Source of the DNA: Usnea hakonensis
Lineage: Eukaryota; Ascomycota; Lecanoromycetes; Lecanorales; Parmeliaceae
Direction of reading: 5' to 3'
DNA length: 64,000 bases
Assembly (NCBI GenBank): GCA_013423325.1
Contig: BLJB01000064.1
Coordinates: forward strand, 372,001 to 436,000
A program made the position numbers and the translations under genes. This document shows, piece after piece, positions 45,900 to 58,674 of the stretch; positions within the stretch are counted from its first letter, which is position 1; every line of letters begins with the position of its first letter. Under the pieces are notes generated by a model, which was given only the letters and a program-made list of their open reading frames with translations, did not search any database and was not told the DNA's origin.

Positions 45900-48800
45900 T
45901 TAGTCCATTTTGTATTCATCGTTTTCCGAGATCGTCACCTCAGCCACTGGCTCATCCTCCTGCATTAACGGCACATCAAGCTGTACCTCATGGTCTGGCG
46001 GTGTTCCAAATGGTCCCATAGTGGTCCCCTCATCCGTTTGGAAGTCCAACATACGATCACCATCACCATTGCTGAACGAGCTCCCGGCCGCCTTGGTGCT
46101 GCTGTTGTCCCCTGCAAACAAATCCTCGTCATTGTCACTTGTGTGCGGTGCGGCCGTAATCTGCTCATGTTCTCCGTAATGCAAGCGATCGAAACTCCAG
46201 TCTGATCTAGGACTGAGGCAGGGTACAGGCGCTTGGGCCATGCTGATTCCCTCATCTTCATCCATGTCTGACTCCATGTGCAAACCCCTTGGGTCACATG
46301 TAGGCCGCTGGACATGGCTGATTTCCGTTTCCGAATAGGCAGGCAAGTCATCATCAACGCCTGTCCTCATCAGACCGGTCATCACTCCTTCCGCCGCCGA
46401 GCCACCACCTCCCGCTTGGTGAGCTGCTCCTACTCCGCGTAAAGCGCTCGACGAGCCATTGCGGGAGGAGTCGTCGAGACGCTTGCCTTCCCCCGCCTGT
46501 GAAGTAGCACGGGAGGTTGATTGAGATTCGGGCGCGTTCGTTTTTGGGGTCATAAGCCACTCAAAGTTTGGGCCACCAAGGTGATGGGCAGACCGGCGGC
46601 GGTAGAAAAGGAGGTAGGCAGCATTTGTCACCACCCTTTGTGGGTCGGCTCGGCGAGATACAGAGGAATCTATCACAACAATGAGTAATCTCCCAATTGA
46701 ACAGGAATCGGGTAGTCACTTACCATTGTATTCATACCAAGTCTGATTCTCTTCCATGAAATTTGATGCATATGCAGTATAATGCCCACCTCCAAGACCG
46801 CCGTAGTGGTTGTCTACGGCAAAAAGATCGTAGATTGGACTCTTCCCCTCTTCTTGCACGGCCACTCTGGTTGTCAGATCCAGACCCTTGATTGGAAAGT
46901 CAACGGAGACATCGAGCTTATCCCTGAAGCGGCCTTGTGCGCTAAATCGCTTGAGATGTATGACGAGAATGTCCGGCGATTTCCACAGCTCAAACTGCTT
47001 GCTGGCGCGACGGTGCTCTTTGCATTTTGGACAGTACCAAGCATCATTTTCAGACAAGATTTCTGGCTTTCCGAACTCATCTAGGCAGTCGCCAAGAGTG
47101 ACGCCATTCTTCCTTCGGCTATAACGAGTTCGTCGCTTCTCTTCTAGCTCTGGATCTGGCAAAGTATCTGGGTGCTCCCAGGTACGCGAACCTCGCATTT
47201 CTTCGTTCGCATGATGAGGGGTCCCAGAGAAGAGAGCGTCATAGCCCTCTTGAGACCAGTCAAGAAGAATAGATTCACCCAAGCGTATTAGTGGTAATCG
47301 TTCGGCAGGTAAGGTGTCTTCGTCGCGTGGCAGATTTGAGGCAGACTGGTTGCCTTTCCGAGAATATGTAATTAGCCCTTTACTGTCGCGTTGCGTATTC
47401 CTGCCAAACGTACCAAAGCCCTGTCTAGGCTTGCCCAGTTCTGCAACCTCTGGAAGCCCCTCAGAGTCATCATCAGAATCCTGAGCTTGGGCCGGAGCTA
47501 GAACCGCAGAGGGCATGTCCTCTGCATCTTCGTCGCTACTTGGTGGGCTATCTGCCCTTGTCTGACGCTCGGAGATTCTGTCCATTACACTCTTTTTTGA
47601 CCTGACTGGGGTTTCCTTTGATGGGTCTGGTAGTCTTGAGAAAACTGTTGGATAGGATTTGCTCTCGTCAGCCATAGTCGTTAAGCCGGTGGGTATCATC
47701 TCAGTCCCATTAGATGGGACGTATTTCATTTCAAAGAGGCTTCTGACCCCTGGTGTGATAAACTCTCCAGTCCTGAGCATTGGGGCCAGCGGTTTTGACT
47801 TCGGAAGACTAGGCTTTTGAGTGGCGGTCTCATCGCCGTCACGCATGGAGATGTCAATCATTCCATCTTCACTTTCTAAGGATTTGGATTGAACACCAAA
47901 GTCTGTGGATGAGTCGGCCTCGTCCGTGTGCATAATGACAGCGTCAGAATCGTCGGTGGCAGAGTCCTGTTCACCTTCGGGTCCATCTTGGATTCCAGCG
48001 TCCTCTCGCAGGAAGTCCCGGGTCGTCATACTTTCTACTCCAGCAAGAACCTTTTGTAGGATCCTGTCGTAATCTTTGGCTTCCTCGGGGGTGATAATGA
48101 TGAACAACGGAACACCGAATACTTGCTTCTGCGTATATCTCGACGAGGCTTCCTTGGGGCGACGATGAAATACAGGGATCATCATCTTCTCTGCCAAAGG
48201 AGATTCGCCCTCAGGTATCTCGTCATCATCACGATTGAAATTGTACATTTTGAATCCAGATGACTGCTTTTTGGGAGGAGGGTAGTTCGTAGGCTTAGCT
48301 TCCACCTCGTATATGGCAATCTGGTCGGCGTCGACAATGTGTTCGTCACTGATAGAGGACTTGTCGCCGAAGAATTTGTAGAATTTGCTTTTGTAAATCT
48401 CTACGACAACCATCCGCTTGGCTTCGGCCCCGGGGAATTTGCCGGCAACGTACTCTTTGAGGGCCATAAAGCTCGCATTCTTGTCGATGTCGACAGCGAC
48501 CTCAATTGGCGTTCCATGCAGGGGGAAGAAAAATATGGGCTTTGACCAGAGATTCTCAATCGGCAATTGCAAGGTCAGATTGTTGAAAGGATCAAATATG
48601 ATGCTGACCTTGTCGCACACTGGGCAAATGACGGTAGACTTGTACATGCCTGCAAATAGGTCTGTGATGACAGAATCACTCCGCGCCGTGTAAATATCCC
48701 AGCACTTATCTGCCATCTGCTGTAATGCAACAGGGTCGTGAACCATTTCGTCCGTAGAGTCTGGCTTTTCAACGTAGGGTTTCTTTTTAACACGGTTCAA

Positions 48801-51064
48801 ATCCTCCTGGAGACCGTCGAGCAAGAATAACAAGAACTCCTGAGAATCCTGTTGTTGCCAGCCTGAGAAGGAGGGTCCATATTTGCCAATCACATTTTTG
48901 AAGTTCCTGGGAGCGAATGAGCTCAGAGAATTTGGGGCATACCTGTTCAAGAATTAGCTTCCGCAGAGCGTGCGCTCCTTGAGACTGGCACGTGGTTGTG
49001 AGGTGAGATCTTACATGTCTTTGAGAAGATGGGCATAAGACTTCGCAACCGCTCCATTGTGGCCCAGGGGGTTATCTGTGTTGAGATCGGGTTTCCACTT
49101 GTCCTCTGCAAGCACTTAGCATAATGACATAGAACTGAAGACGCCCTTGATAGATCACTTCTCGAGCATCACCAAGTGTGGCTACTCACCAAGAAAGTAA
49201 TGGGTCAACTCCTCCACGCTCCGAACACATTGGAGAGCGGAGTTCATGTAGCACGTATTCCCCAAGTTGCTCAAGCCAACGGTGCCCCGAACACGACCAT
49301 TCTTTGCTGTGCGACCACGGGTCATGATTCCATTTGTAGCCGGACTAGTCGCTCTTGCAGCTGGCTTGAGTGAATCTTTGACCGTTGTGTTACCGCTCTT
49401 AGTCACGCTAATAGGAACGTTGCCGTGCAATTTGATCTTCGACGCCACATTGTCAGACACCCACTCACCTCCACCGGGGCCCCCAATCATTTCTTCGAGA
49501 ACAATCACTTCGTTTTGCCGAAGCCCAGCAACATCCAGGCTTAAATGCCCATTATATTTGACATTGTTAGTCTCGTCGCTAACGTCGACTAACTCACGTT
49601 GAGACCCAAGCTGTAAGGCTGCGAAATCGCTTGCTTCGACAACAAGCTTATTGCCAGGATCGACGGATAGTATGGCTCCTGGAGCAGGCGAGTTGCTTCG
49701 TGACTGGGCAGGTGTCATCATTTCTGCGCCTGATTTCCCTTCTAAATCACTAAGGATTCGCCAAATGCGGACTTTGGTCGCCATGTCAATGCGAGATGAC
49801 GTTTTTGCTCGCTTGAGGAAGGTCTGATAGAGCTCATGCCGGCTGGCTAGGAGTCTGACCGGTGTTGCGTCTCTTTCTCTCAGCAATTTTTCTGTTAGAC
49901 CCTCGGTGCGGTTGGGAAGCTTTAGAATCGTGAACACCGGAGGATGCAGCTCGTACTGAAGGTTCTCCTGGGTCTCACTGGTACTGGTGTTGTGACAATA
50001 TCTCCTGATCACGGCAGATCCTTTGGCCAGTGTATACCACTTCAGAATAAGTTCCCACGCGGCCTCTGGCAGGATTTCGAAGTCTTCACCAAGGTTCAAT
50101 CCGGGAGCAATAGGGACGAAAGGCTCACCAGTCTCATCCTTGAAAGGGGTCGCGTTTCGGTCTGTCACCAAGTTGATTCCAGTGTTATCGACAGGTCCGA
50201 TGGGCCCTTCTCTGGCTTCCTTGCCATATTTTTCAGAGCCTGCTCCATCACTTCCTCTTGCGAGTACGCGGCTGAGCCACTTGGTGGCTACAATATATCC
50301 TTTCTGGCCTTCTCGCAAAGAGCTTTGCTGTACTAGTTGCTGAACCTGGTTAATCTGATCATCGATCGTGGGGACGTCGGCAGAGGTTGGCATGCTCGAA
50401 GCTGATGATACAGTCCCATCGCCACCAGACGTTGAACTAGTAGAGGACGTGGCACTCTGGGGATCCAAATCTTGAGACAGCATATCCACACTCATCTCCC
50501 TCTTGTGCCTCATGCCCTGACTCTTGCTGTTCCGCCGAGTCGTGTTCGCCGTCGTCACGGTATTTTTGGGCCCATTACCAGGAATCGAGCCACCATCCTG
50601 GACGTCCGTTTTTGTGTCATCATTCATCATAGTTGAAGCCCTCCTCTTAGCCGGTGAGGATGACCGAATAGGACTTGATGCCCCACCTCGTAACCCGCTA
50701 CTTGCCAAAGAGCCTCTCCGTTTGTTAGGCCCAGCAGTCTCTGTTCCACTTGCGTAACCGTCACTGTCAAGGGTTAAGCCAGCATAGGCGCCACTGGGTG
50801 AACTGGCCGCTGTGGTTGACAGCTCTGGAGTGGGTGACCGCCCCTTCCTTGCTCCTTCCAGAACTAGATGCTTGGGTATGTATGCCGGAGGCGACGGAGA
50901 TGACGTGAGACGTACAGGGGGATCCGTGGGGTCAAGTTCAGGCGGGGACGATAGATCCTGGGTAATGGAGATGTTCTCTGGGGCTTCCGGCAGCGAAAGC
51001 TTGCGCTTCTTGTTGGAAGACGTTGTGAAGGTAAAGGCCTTATTCCCTTGCGGAAATAAGGCTC
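45900..51064 (-). CDS. UBP12: Ubiquitin-specific protease Ubp12 (USP4/11/15 type), 5' end uncertain
   Basis: Supported exons are 49190-51064, 49015-49105, 46724-48942 and 45900-46669, coding about 1650 residues. Order: a disordered Ser/Pro-rich N-terminus; a DUSP domain (KGYIVATKWLSRVL to PEAAWELILKWYTL); a ubiquitin-like segment (LHPPVFTILKLPN); the Cys box GLSNLGNTCYMNSALQC; QQDSQEFLLFLLDGL; a zinc-ribbon insert (CPVCDKV, YCPKCKEHR); a long acidic insert; the His box GGLGGGHYTAYASNF; and a disordered C-terminus. It cleaves ubiquitin from conjugates. No in-frame ATG occurs in the first exon before about residue 145. A CCTAG acceptor at 51065 suggests a further 5' exon between 51065 and 51500, which I could not place. 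Confidence 0.9.
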
Positions 51065-51536
51065 CTAGGCAGAAAGGTGTCAAAGAGCGAGGGCTAAAGA
51101 GGATATGTAGCACGCAATGAAAGTAGATATGGATTGTCAAGGTAGTCTGATGATGAATTACAAAGCAAGCTCATCCGTTGAAGTATCGAAAAGGCGGGTG
51201 CGAGTACTTATGCTGTGATTCACGTCTACGAGTAAAGTAAGGTATGGTACTTCGCATTTGGACTCGCTTGTGAAAGCGCGTCCAACGCCAAGCTATCAAA
51301 ACCTTACATGATTCAGACAGCTTAACATCATATCACTTTTAACACATTGGAGCCTTATTGGTATTAAAAGTGAAATTGAAGAACGATAATCATCGACATG
51401 AAAGACCCATTCCTGGAATGGTAGATACACCAGTCCATGCAACCCTGATATGCTGCCCATTTTCCAGAAAACCCTCCCCATCAAAATATATACGTAGCGA
51501 CAGAGCCCCCTCTGGCCGACCTGAAAAAGCCCAAGA
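51065..51536. other. Ubp12 5' region and GH76 3' region
   Basis: About 470 bp that should contain the missing first coding exon, leader and promoter of Ubp12 and the 3' end of the GH76 gene. Candidate minus-strand ATGs (for example near 51250) do not join in frame to the 51064 acceptor. Confidence 0.4.
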
Positions 51537-53185
51537 TCATAAAAATGTCATCCATGCCAAAGAACCTAATAAGCCCGAACAGATAATCGCCGTCAAAATC
51601 CCCGCGCCCGCTTTATCCCCAGCCGTCATCGTTCTTGTCAGACTAGAACCGAGGACGACTGTTGGGGCTCCCCCTGAATTCGACCCAGCACTCGGATCTC
51701 CTTTGGAAGTCCCACCGGTATCTTGTGTGACAGGCGGCGCCACTTTAGAGATTAGGTTGGCTTGAATAACACTCAAGGCGCTCATCTGCTCCCCAACCCC
51801 AGATTTGCCATCCCACGTACTCTGATACCAATGCCTCCCACACGTTCGACCATTGTTTCCTCCAGAGCATTGTCCAGCGGCTCCTTGCGCTGAGCTATGT
51901 AGAAGGGGCTGTATAGTTTCGTAGGTGAAAGGCGCGAGCTGGGTGGTGGCTGCCATCCAGCGTGCAAGGTATGCTTTGAAAGAAGGCTGGTCATAGTTGC
52001 AGGTTACTTCGGGCTCGCAGGCGACCTCAACCATGATTTGGCCACCGCCGTACTGTTGAGGAAAGAAAACATCCATGCCTATCAGCATACCCTGGATGCG
52101 GGTTTGCCAGGTGGTGTTCCCGTTTGTCTAAAACGAACGTCAGCTTCGATCACTGGACAAGGCTAATCCAAGACAGTCTGCGTAGAAGACTTACGTAGTT
52201 CCACATATTTGCAGCACCCATAAGATAGGTGCCGATGTTATAGGTCCACTGAAGCTCATCTGCTATAGTGCAATTATTTGCCATTTGAGCCCCATCATAG
52301 ATGAGATACTGGCTTGTAAACAGCGGTGTTTGAATGATCCACTCGTAGGACTTGTCGGCCCAATCGGCGTAAGTTTGATTACCGGTATATCTAGCCAGGC
52401 GTGCGGCTAATTGGAAGAAACCACCATTTGATATGCTGTTCTTGTAGGCATATCCGTTGTTCCAAGTGAAAATCTGCCAGCGAAGTCCTCCTCCACATGC
52501 TGTGGTATCCCATCGGCCGGCTTGTTCGTTGAAAACTGCTTGGGCGAGGGAAAGCCACGACGGTTGGCCTTTTGGAGGATTAGGAAAATTGAATTCTACA
52601 GCAGACAATACTGCGAAGGCCCAGAATGCTTGGTCATCATTTCCCTGCTTAGAGGTCAGCCTTTAAGTCTTTCTTGACTACACATCCATCGTCTCCGTGG
52701 TGTCACTCTGCCAGATGAATATAGAGCGCATCGGAATCCTACCTCAGTTTTTGTCTGATTTGGCGGCATAAAATCATTATCAGGCCCCACTTGCGCCAGA
52801 AGACCTTGTGTGACCACGTCGTTGTATGTACTGTCGCCCGTATAATACCAATATTCAATCATCTGTCCAAACATAGCACCCGCTTCCCACCAGTAATATG
52901 GGCTCGGCAGTAGTCCAACAGGCTGTCCTGTCTGATTCCCGGTGTAATAGGTCATCATGTCGTAGGCTATAGTGCTTGCTGCTTGCTTTATTGAGTCTAA
53001 AGAACAGGATTTGGTCAGCATTGTGAGCGCAATATCTTCACGTCCGCAGATGCTTCCAGGAATGGCGGGGATGATGAGATCTTACTGGTATCTGAGAGGT
53101 CCAGCTCAATCCCATGTACAGCCGTTCCGCCATATATCAAAGCGCCCAGAGCCCCAAGCAATTGGGACTTCCAGAGTAATAACAT
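51537..53185 (-). CDS. GPI-anchored GH76 endo-1,6-alpha-mannosidase (Dcw1/Dfg5 type)
   Basis: Four exons (53086-53185, 52743-52996, 52195-52644, 51537-52127) code 464 residues. A signal peptide (LLGALGALIYGGTAVHG) precedes SIKQAASTIAYDMMTYYTGN, the substrate-groove block PYYWWEAGAMFGQMI, the catalytic GNDDQAFWAF motif with paired Asp, and GLRWQIFTWNNGY. N-glycosylation sites are frequent. The C-terminus has a small-residue omega region (DPSAGSNSGG) and a hydrophobic tail (GILTAIICSGLLGSLAWMTF), so it is GPI-anchored. Dfg5/Dcw1 enzymes act on the mannan core of GPI anchors to cross-link proteins to the cell wall. All three introns join in frame. Confidence 0.93.
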
Positions 53186-54395
53186 GATTACAGAGAACTC
53201 CCGAGTATGTATAGAAAATCGTAAGTATTATTAACAGTAGATAGTAGAAATTATGCGGTGAGTATATCCAAAGCGCCGGAATTGTAATATACACCAGGGG
53301 TATTCAATGGAAGAAGGCGCAAGGCGGCGGCGCTGCCATGGACGACTGCGCCGTCAACAAGAGCGTTATATTGGTCTCAAAACACTTGGTTGGGCTTCTG
53401 TTGACGTCGCGATGGGTGGCGGCAGTGATGATGAAGTGCAGAGAAGAGAATTAGGAGGCCGACGATGGTTGCAAACTCCGTTGTCTCGATGGTGATGGCG
53501 TCCTTTAGCGGTGGGGCCAAGATTTGACTGTCAATAAACCAATAAACCATGCCTGCGCCCCCCTCATCCGGTCCCGAAATAAAGTAGCGTGCTTACGTTG
53601 TAGACTTAAAAGTAAGGTAGCAAGAACTTTTTGGTATAAGATCAACGCGTGGCTCTCAATGCGCAAAAGAAGCATAATATCATTATTGTGCACAATATGA
53701 TATGAAATGATTGAACTTGGTTCTGTCTGGCGCAACAATGAATTTTTCATGATGAAAAAGATAAACGAAGGGTGTCTGTGTTGCATCATGCATACCAGGT
53801 ACTCTAGTAAGACCCCTGCAGCCCCGCAATTATGCAGAAATAAAAATGCCGCGGCGGAGAAAGGCCTAATAATAATAATAACAAGACTCTAGCAATAATA
53901 ATAAAGTAAAGTAGGTACGTACCTAAGGTAGGTACCTTACATCATTTAGGTAGAGACCGGCGTTACCTAGTGCAGATCTGTCCGGGGTGAATGAGCTATG
54001 CCTAATGAACAGAAGTCCCTGCCTTACCTATCTACGAGTACCTTGGAACGGTCTCACAAGCCGCCATTAAACGTGAATCTGTACTTGTAGCGGCACAAGA
54101 AAGATATAAAATGTCTGGACCAGGATTGGATCAAAGAATTCCAACATCCACACTGCTTCATTGCGAATGTTTCAAAAGATCTGACGCAGGTCCCAAAGTC
54201 TATGCTTGGCTTATCGTGTCTACTAGATCAAGATGCGATCCTTTTGCGATGTGAAGCTCCAGATTAATAAAGACACTCCGAAGATGAGGAAATGAGGATA
54301 CGGATATTAAGTTTTTGGTCTGTGGTATAGATTTCACATCTACCTTACTCGTATGTAACTAAGCGCTGATGCGGATGCTCTCCACGCCATTGATA
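53186..54395. other. Intergenic with simple repeats
   Basis: About 1.2 kb between GH76 and the Snx41 stop. It holds TAA trinucleotide runs (about 53868-53905) followed by a cluster of GTAGGTAC/GGTACCTTA words (53911-53955). The short frame at 53307-53495 is rejected. Confidence 0.5.
53868..53905. repeat. TAA microsatellite, interrupted
   Basis: About five TAA units, a 12-base interruption, then about four more units. An ordinary simple repeat, next to a palindromic GTAGGTACGTACCTA stretch. Confidence 0.8.
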
Positions 54396-56559
54396 CTACC
54401 TGACTTCGATCTTGTCGACTTCATCTTTGGCTTCTGTCCAAGTCTCAACGTTCTTCTTCGCCCAATCGATGTGACATCTAGCATACGCGACCTTGACGTA
54501 AGGATTAGCACCACGTCGAAGCACTACAAGTTTAGAACCATACCATGTAGCGCTTGAGGTCCTCCTCCTTTTCCATTTGGAATCGTTTAAGGTCCTTCAG
54601 GACACCTGCGCTTGCCTCTTTGACATCTTGTTCAGACACTGTGAGAGCTTTCTCAAGCTTAAGACCTGTAAGCTTAAGGCGAGAACGTCAGAGACTGCAT
54701 ATCTTACGTGTTCTAAGCTCTCCCTGGTCTTTCCTATTTGATCCCGTCGAGTCCGCTCGGGATCGACATCGACAATACCTTGGAAGGTATGACTTATTCT
54801 TCCGAAGATTTTGTTAGCTACGAACCCTCCACTTTGGCTTTTCGATCTCGAGGGCGTTGTTTGGTCAGCTCCATGGGCGCCTGGCGATGCTGGTGAATCT
54901 CCATGAGTTGGGGGAAAATCAGAATCTATGGATGCTCTATCTTCGCCCTCTTGCCGCTGAACCGTACCCGCCTCAGACCTGGTGCTCCGCGCTGACGCTG
55001 AAGAAGCTGAACGCTTAGGCGGAGGACTAGTATGGCCCCCGCTTGCAAGGTACTGTTCGATCCTATTGGCTTCCAATTCGCTCTTCTCCAAGGACTCAAG
55101 CAAGCTTTGTTTCGTTCCTAACTCATCCTTAGTCATCTCTTCCTGTATTCTTTTCATAATTCTGAACCTCAAGACTCCACGGACAACTCCAGCAAATTGT
55201 GCACTCTCGCGCATGGGTTCTGCAAAATTGGCGCCTAGAGTTGACGATAACTCTTCGGTTGCGATGTATGAGGAGTCGACAGCTTGCCCTATCCGCTCTA
55301 TTGCAGCAGCGACACTTGGTGAGTGCTCGGAGAGCGAGAAACCATTGTATCTTGCACCGAGTTCTGCCATATCCGTGGAGAGGGCTGACAGATGTGTGAG
55401 AGTACGTCGATTGACTTTCTCGATGTTGCCTTGTAAGAGAAGTTCAAGATCTCTGGTTGCAGACTCGAAGTTGTTGAAGTAAGGGTCAAGGTCCTGTTCC
55501 GAGAGGTTTTGAGAAGTGGGAGGGAAGCGGCCAAAGACTTGGGTACCCGGAATTGTGTGAGCTGCAGAAGAAGCCATTACCGAAGACATAGGAGGAGATG
55601 ATGGTGTACCGGTTGCAGAAGTCTTAGAAGCCGTCTTCAGCTTCGCTGACGTAGAGGGAACAGGAAGCCACTGATGTGCAGGCGTGGGATTGGATGGATC
55701 AAGGGGCGGAGCTTTCATGATGCTTTTCGGTATCGAAGTTACAGGGTATGAATGCAACACTTCAGTCTAAAGGGGCGAGGTTAGCCACTTCAAGCATCGT
55801 GGACCCAGCATTACTTACCCAGCTAGCATTCGGATCGAGGAATCTCCACCAAACGCCATCTTCCCGGACCTCCTTCATCTTCCGGCATCGGTTCAGAAAG
55901 ACAGCGAGCATTCTCTTGCGCAGGTCTATTATGCTTGTGTCCTCTTTCGCCTTTGTAGGCTTAGCCGCGTAGTCCGCCATTGAATGCTTCTCTGGAATTG
56001 GGGGTATGATCAACGTGGGATGCAGATTAACGAGCGTAACTCTTAATGAAGCAAATTCGGAGTATCGCCTGCGAACTTCGAGATCCTACACGTTGTCAGA
56101 ATCGCACGAGGCCTTCCTTTGGGGATGTGATGTTCACCCCAGTGCGTATCGTGTACGCAATGTAGCTCCCCCCACTCTCGTGATTCTTCCCGGCATCAGT
56201 GATAAGAATCTGCAAGTCGTGGTTTTCGTAAATTATCTGCTCGATGCGACTGTCATAGCCTCCCTTCTTACGTGGGGCTCTCTGCTGGGCGTATTCTTCA
56301 TCATCGTCACTCATGTCCCGTTGCCTAGAGATATATTCTGGAGGTTCGTTGGGGGATGGTCCGTCTTCAGAAGTAGGAGTCGAGGAGCGCTCGAAGCCTG
56401 CGGAGTCTGCTCCAAGTTAGTGGGACGAACTGGGTGACAGAGGGTTTCTCTGCTCTTCTCTTCCTTTGCTCGCATACCATGGTGCTGTGGGGGTGCTGAT
56501 GAGGTAGAATCATGGCGGTCAAAGGAGCTATAGGGATTATTGTCCTCGTCATTCCACAT
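54396..56559 (-). CDS. SNX41: Sorting nexin Snx41 (Snx41/Atg20 family)
   Basis: Six exons (56478-56559, 56138-56406, 55819-56085, 54708-55766, 54544-54657, 54396-54491) code 628 residues. It starts MWNDEDNNPYSSF, as in filamentous ascomycete orthologues. The PX domain runs from about ILITDAGKNHE through DLEVRRRYSEF, the phosphoinositide-binding Arg/Tyr block, and IIPPIPEKH. A BAR-type coiled region follows (ALTVSEQDVKEASAGVLKDL, VAYARCHIDWAKKN). The FHGIVDVDPERTRRD-type block is present as FQGIVDVDPERTRRDQIG. It binds PI3P on endosomes and acts in recycling and selective autophagy. All junctions are in phase and restore conserved text; the last two coding exons are short. Confidence 0.95.
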
Positions 56560-57065
56560 GTTGAGCCGAAATGAATTGTAATCATAACATTAATTTAAAC
56601 GTCTGCTCAAATGTTCAGTGAAAGCGTTCATTTTCGAAATGTTCGTTACTCTACCTTACTTTTTGATTCACTTTAGGGCGGTCATTTGGCTTGGCATGAT
56701 CGACGCAGGGGATAGACATCGTACGAGGGGTAGGCTAAAACTGATTCCTTCAAATTGCTGCCTGTGCGGCTGTGCCAGCTTTAGTCTCTCCTAATCACTT
56801 CCGAAGTTTATCAAGTGGAATTGCACAGCAGTGACAAGCTACTTTGATAAGTGTAAAGTGCATACGAGGCGGGGACGGACGAACAATTCCGCCTATGGAT
56901 TTAACGTAAACACCGCTATGAAATGATCATACAAGCCATTCCGCCGATTCAGCGTCTACATAAATTCCAAGATCTCCTTCCTTGAATGTTTCAATATATA
57001 TATATTTGTATCCGCAGAGGCCAGACTCTGGAAGTCTAGCAGCACCGCGTTACAGATTCTCAGCT
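56560..57065. promoter_or_regulatory. Divergent intergenic region, Snx41 / SDR
   Basis: 506 bp between two divergent start codons. An AT repeat (ATATATATAT) lies at 56993-57004, about 60 bases before the SDR start, and could serve as a TATA-like element. Confidence 0.4.
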
Positions 57066-58025
57066 ATGTCTACACTTATAGGTACAGTCCTCGTGACTGG
57101 TGGTACTTTGGGCTTGGGCTACGAATGTGCTCTGAATATTGCGAGGCAATGCCCCCAGTACCAAGTCTTGATTGCCTCGCGCTCTAACAAGGACAACGCT
57201 GCCGTCTCGATCAACCAAACAACAGGCCACAGCAATGTTGGTTATCTTAAGCTGGACTTATCCAGTCTCGCTCAAATTCGTTCTTTCGCGTCAGAATACG
57301 CCAAACAGGGTTATCCACCGATCAAGGCCCTTGTTCTCAATGCTGGTCTGCAAATTCTCACTCTCGGCTACACCGAGGATAAGATTGAATCTACTTTCGC
57401 AATCAATCATGTCGGACATGCCCTTCTTTTCTATCTCCTACGGCCATACCTTGCGCAAGAGGCGCGCATCGTCCTTGTTTCCAGTGGAACGCATGATTCA
57501 GGGCAGAAGACTGGACTCCCGGACGCCATCTACAATTCGGCCGAGGAATTGGCCCAGCCGACCAAGGAGACTGAGGGATTCGAAGGTAGACAACGATATG
57601 CCACAAGCAAGCTCTGTAACGTTTTGTGGACGTATGCACTGAAGAGAAGGCTCGACAAAGCTCCAGGCAAAAAGTGGACGGTCAATGCTTTCGACCCTGG
57701 TCTAATGCCTGGGACCGGCTTGGTCAGAGACGCTCCAGCACTCCTACAATTCGTCTGGTATCGTATTCTTCCGCGGACCATTTGGTTGCTGCGACTACTG
57801 ATTGCACCGAACATCCATTCACCTCAAGAATCTGGAAAGTCTCTTGCGCGGTTGGCGGTAGGAGATGATGTGAAGGGAGTCAGTGGGAAATATTATGAAG
57901 GCCAGAAACCGATTCCTTCCAGCAAGGACAGCCAAGTGTTGGATAAACAGGAGGACCTGTGGGAGTGGACTTTGACACGCGTTGCAAGGGATGAGAAGGA
58001 GAGGCGCGAATTTGAGAATGTCTAG
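57066..58025 (+). CDS. Short-chain dehydrogenase/reductase
   Basis: An intronless gene of 319 residues. The N-terminus has the Rossmann cofactor motif TGGTLGLG (TGxxxGxG), then ASRSN, LDLSSLAQIRSF and LNAG, and the catalytic Ser in VLVSSGTHD with YATSK as the YxxxK pair. The substrate region is hydrophobic. The closest pattern is the large retinol-dehydrogenase/protochlorophyllide-reductase-like SDR group, NADP(H)-dependent. Substrate unknown. The frame stays open upstream to 56982, but the ATG at 57066 places the Rossmann motif at the usual distance. No clustered biosynthetic genes flank it, so a role in a secondary metabolite pathway is not suggested. Confidence 0.9.
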   Translation: MSTLIGTVLVTGGTLGLGYECALNIARQCPQYQVLIASRSNKDNAAVSINQTTGHSNVGYLKLDLSSLAQIRSFASEYAKQGYPPIKALVLNAGLQILTLGYTEDKIESTFAINHVGHALLFYLLRPYLAQEARIVLVSSGTHDSGQKTGLPDAIYNSAEELAQPTKETEGFEGRQRYATSKLCNVLWTYALKRRLDKAPGKKWTVNAFDPGLMPGTGLVRDAPALLQFVWYRILPRTIWLLRLLIAPNIHSPQESGKSLARLAVGDDVKGVSGKYYEGQKPIPSSKDSQVLDKQEDLWEWTLTRVARDEKERREFENV

Positions 58026-58674
58026 CCGTGGGTGTTAGTACTGTTGTAATATTTAATTGTGATCATGTCTCTGCATTGGCTTGGAGACAACATCGCACAT
58101 GCTGCTTCTATATCAAGGTAGGTACGTACTCAATCATCCGAGCATCTCTCCTTTTCTCGATTCCACAGTCTACAACAAACATACCGCCGACAAACCATGT
58201 CGACTCAAGGCCTGAAACCAATAAAGAAATCCACAAGACCTCTGGTTTAATATAATGCGAGGATAAATTCACCAGAATTGACCCTCTAAAGCCTTCAATC
58301 ATCAAGCTCAAGGGACCTCGGTACAACATACTTTAGATTAGAGTTTCCGCGATCACTTCCCCGGCTACCCCTCGTACCCTACTTATCTTATCGCGTGCCA
58401 AAGCCGGTCTCGGAAGGGTCCCTAGTGTACGAATACTACTTGTGACTCGAATTTCGAGACTTCCCAGATGATCTATGCACATGCTCAGGCACCGACATCT
58501 ATATGCCTTCGAATGAGTCGATGATCATGGGGGAGGCAGAAATTTCTATTTTCTGCTAATAGACATATAGTTGGCCCTCAGCCCCTGCCTCAATGCCCAA
58601 CTTCTCCCCCAGGGACTGCTGAAAACAACACCCAGAAAACAAGGCGGAAGGCAGAACAGACTTGGCTTTGCAAC
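58026..58674. other. Intergenic, nothing recognised
   Basis: About 650 bp with the SDR 3' end and the promoter of the next gene. No supported frame. Confidence 0.5.

Noticed and set aside
54982..55482. 166-codon plus-strand frame inside Snx41
   Set aside because: Antisense shadow of the large Snx41 exon.
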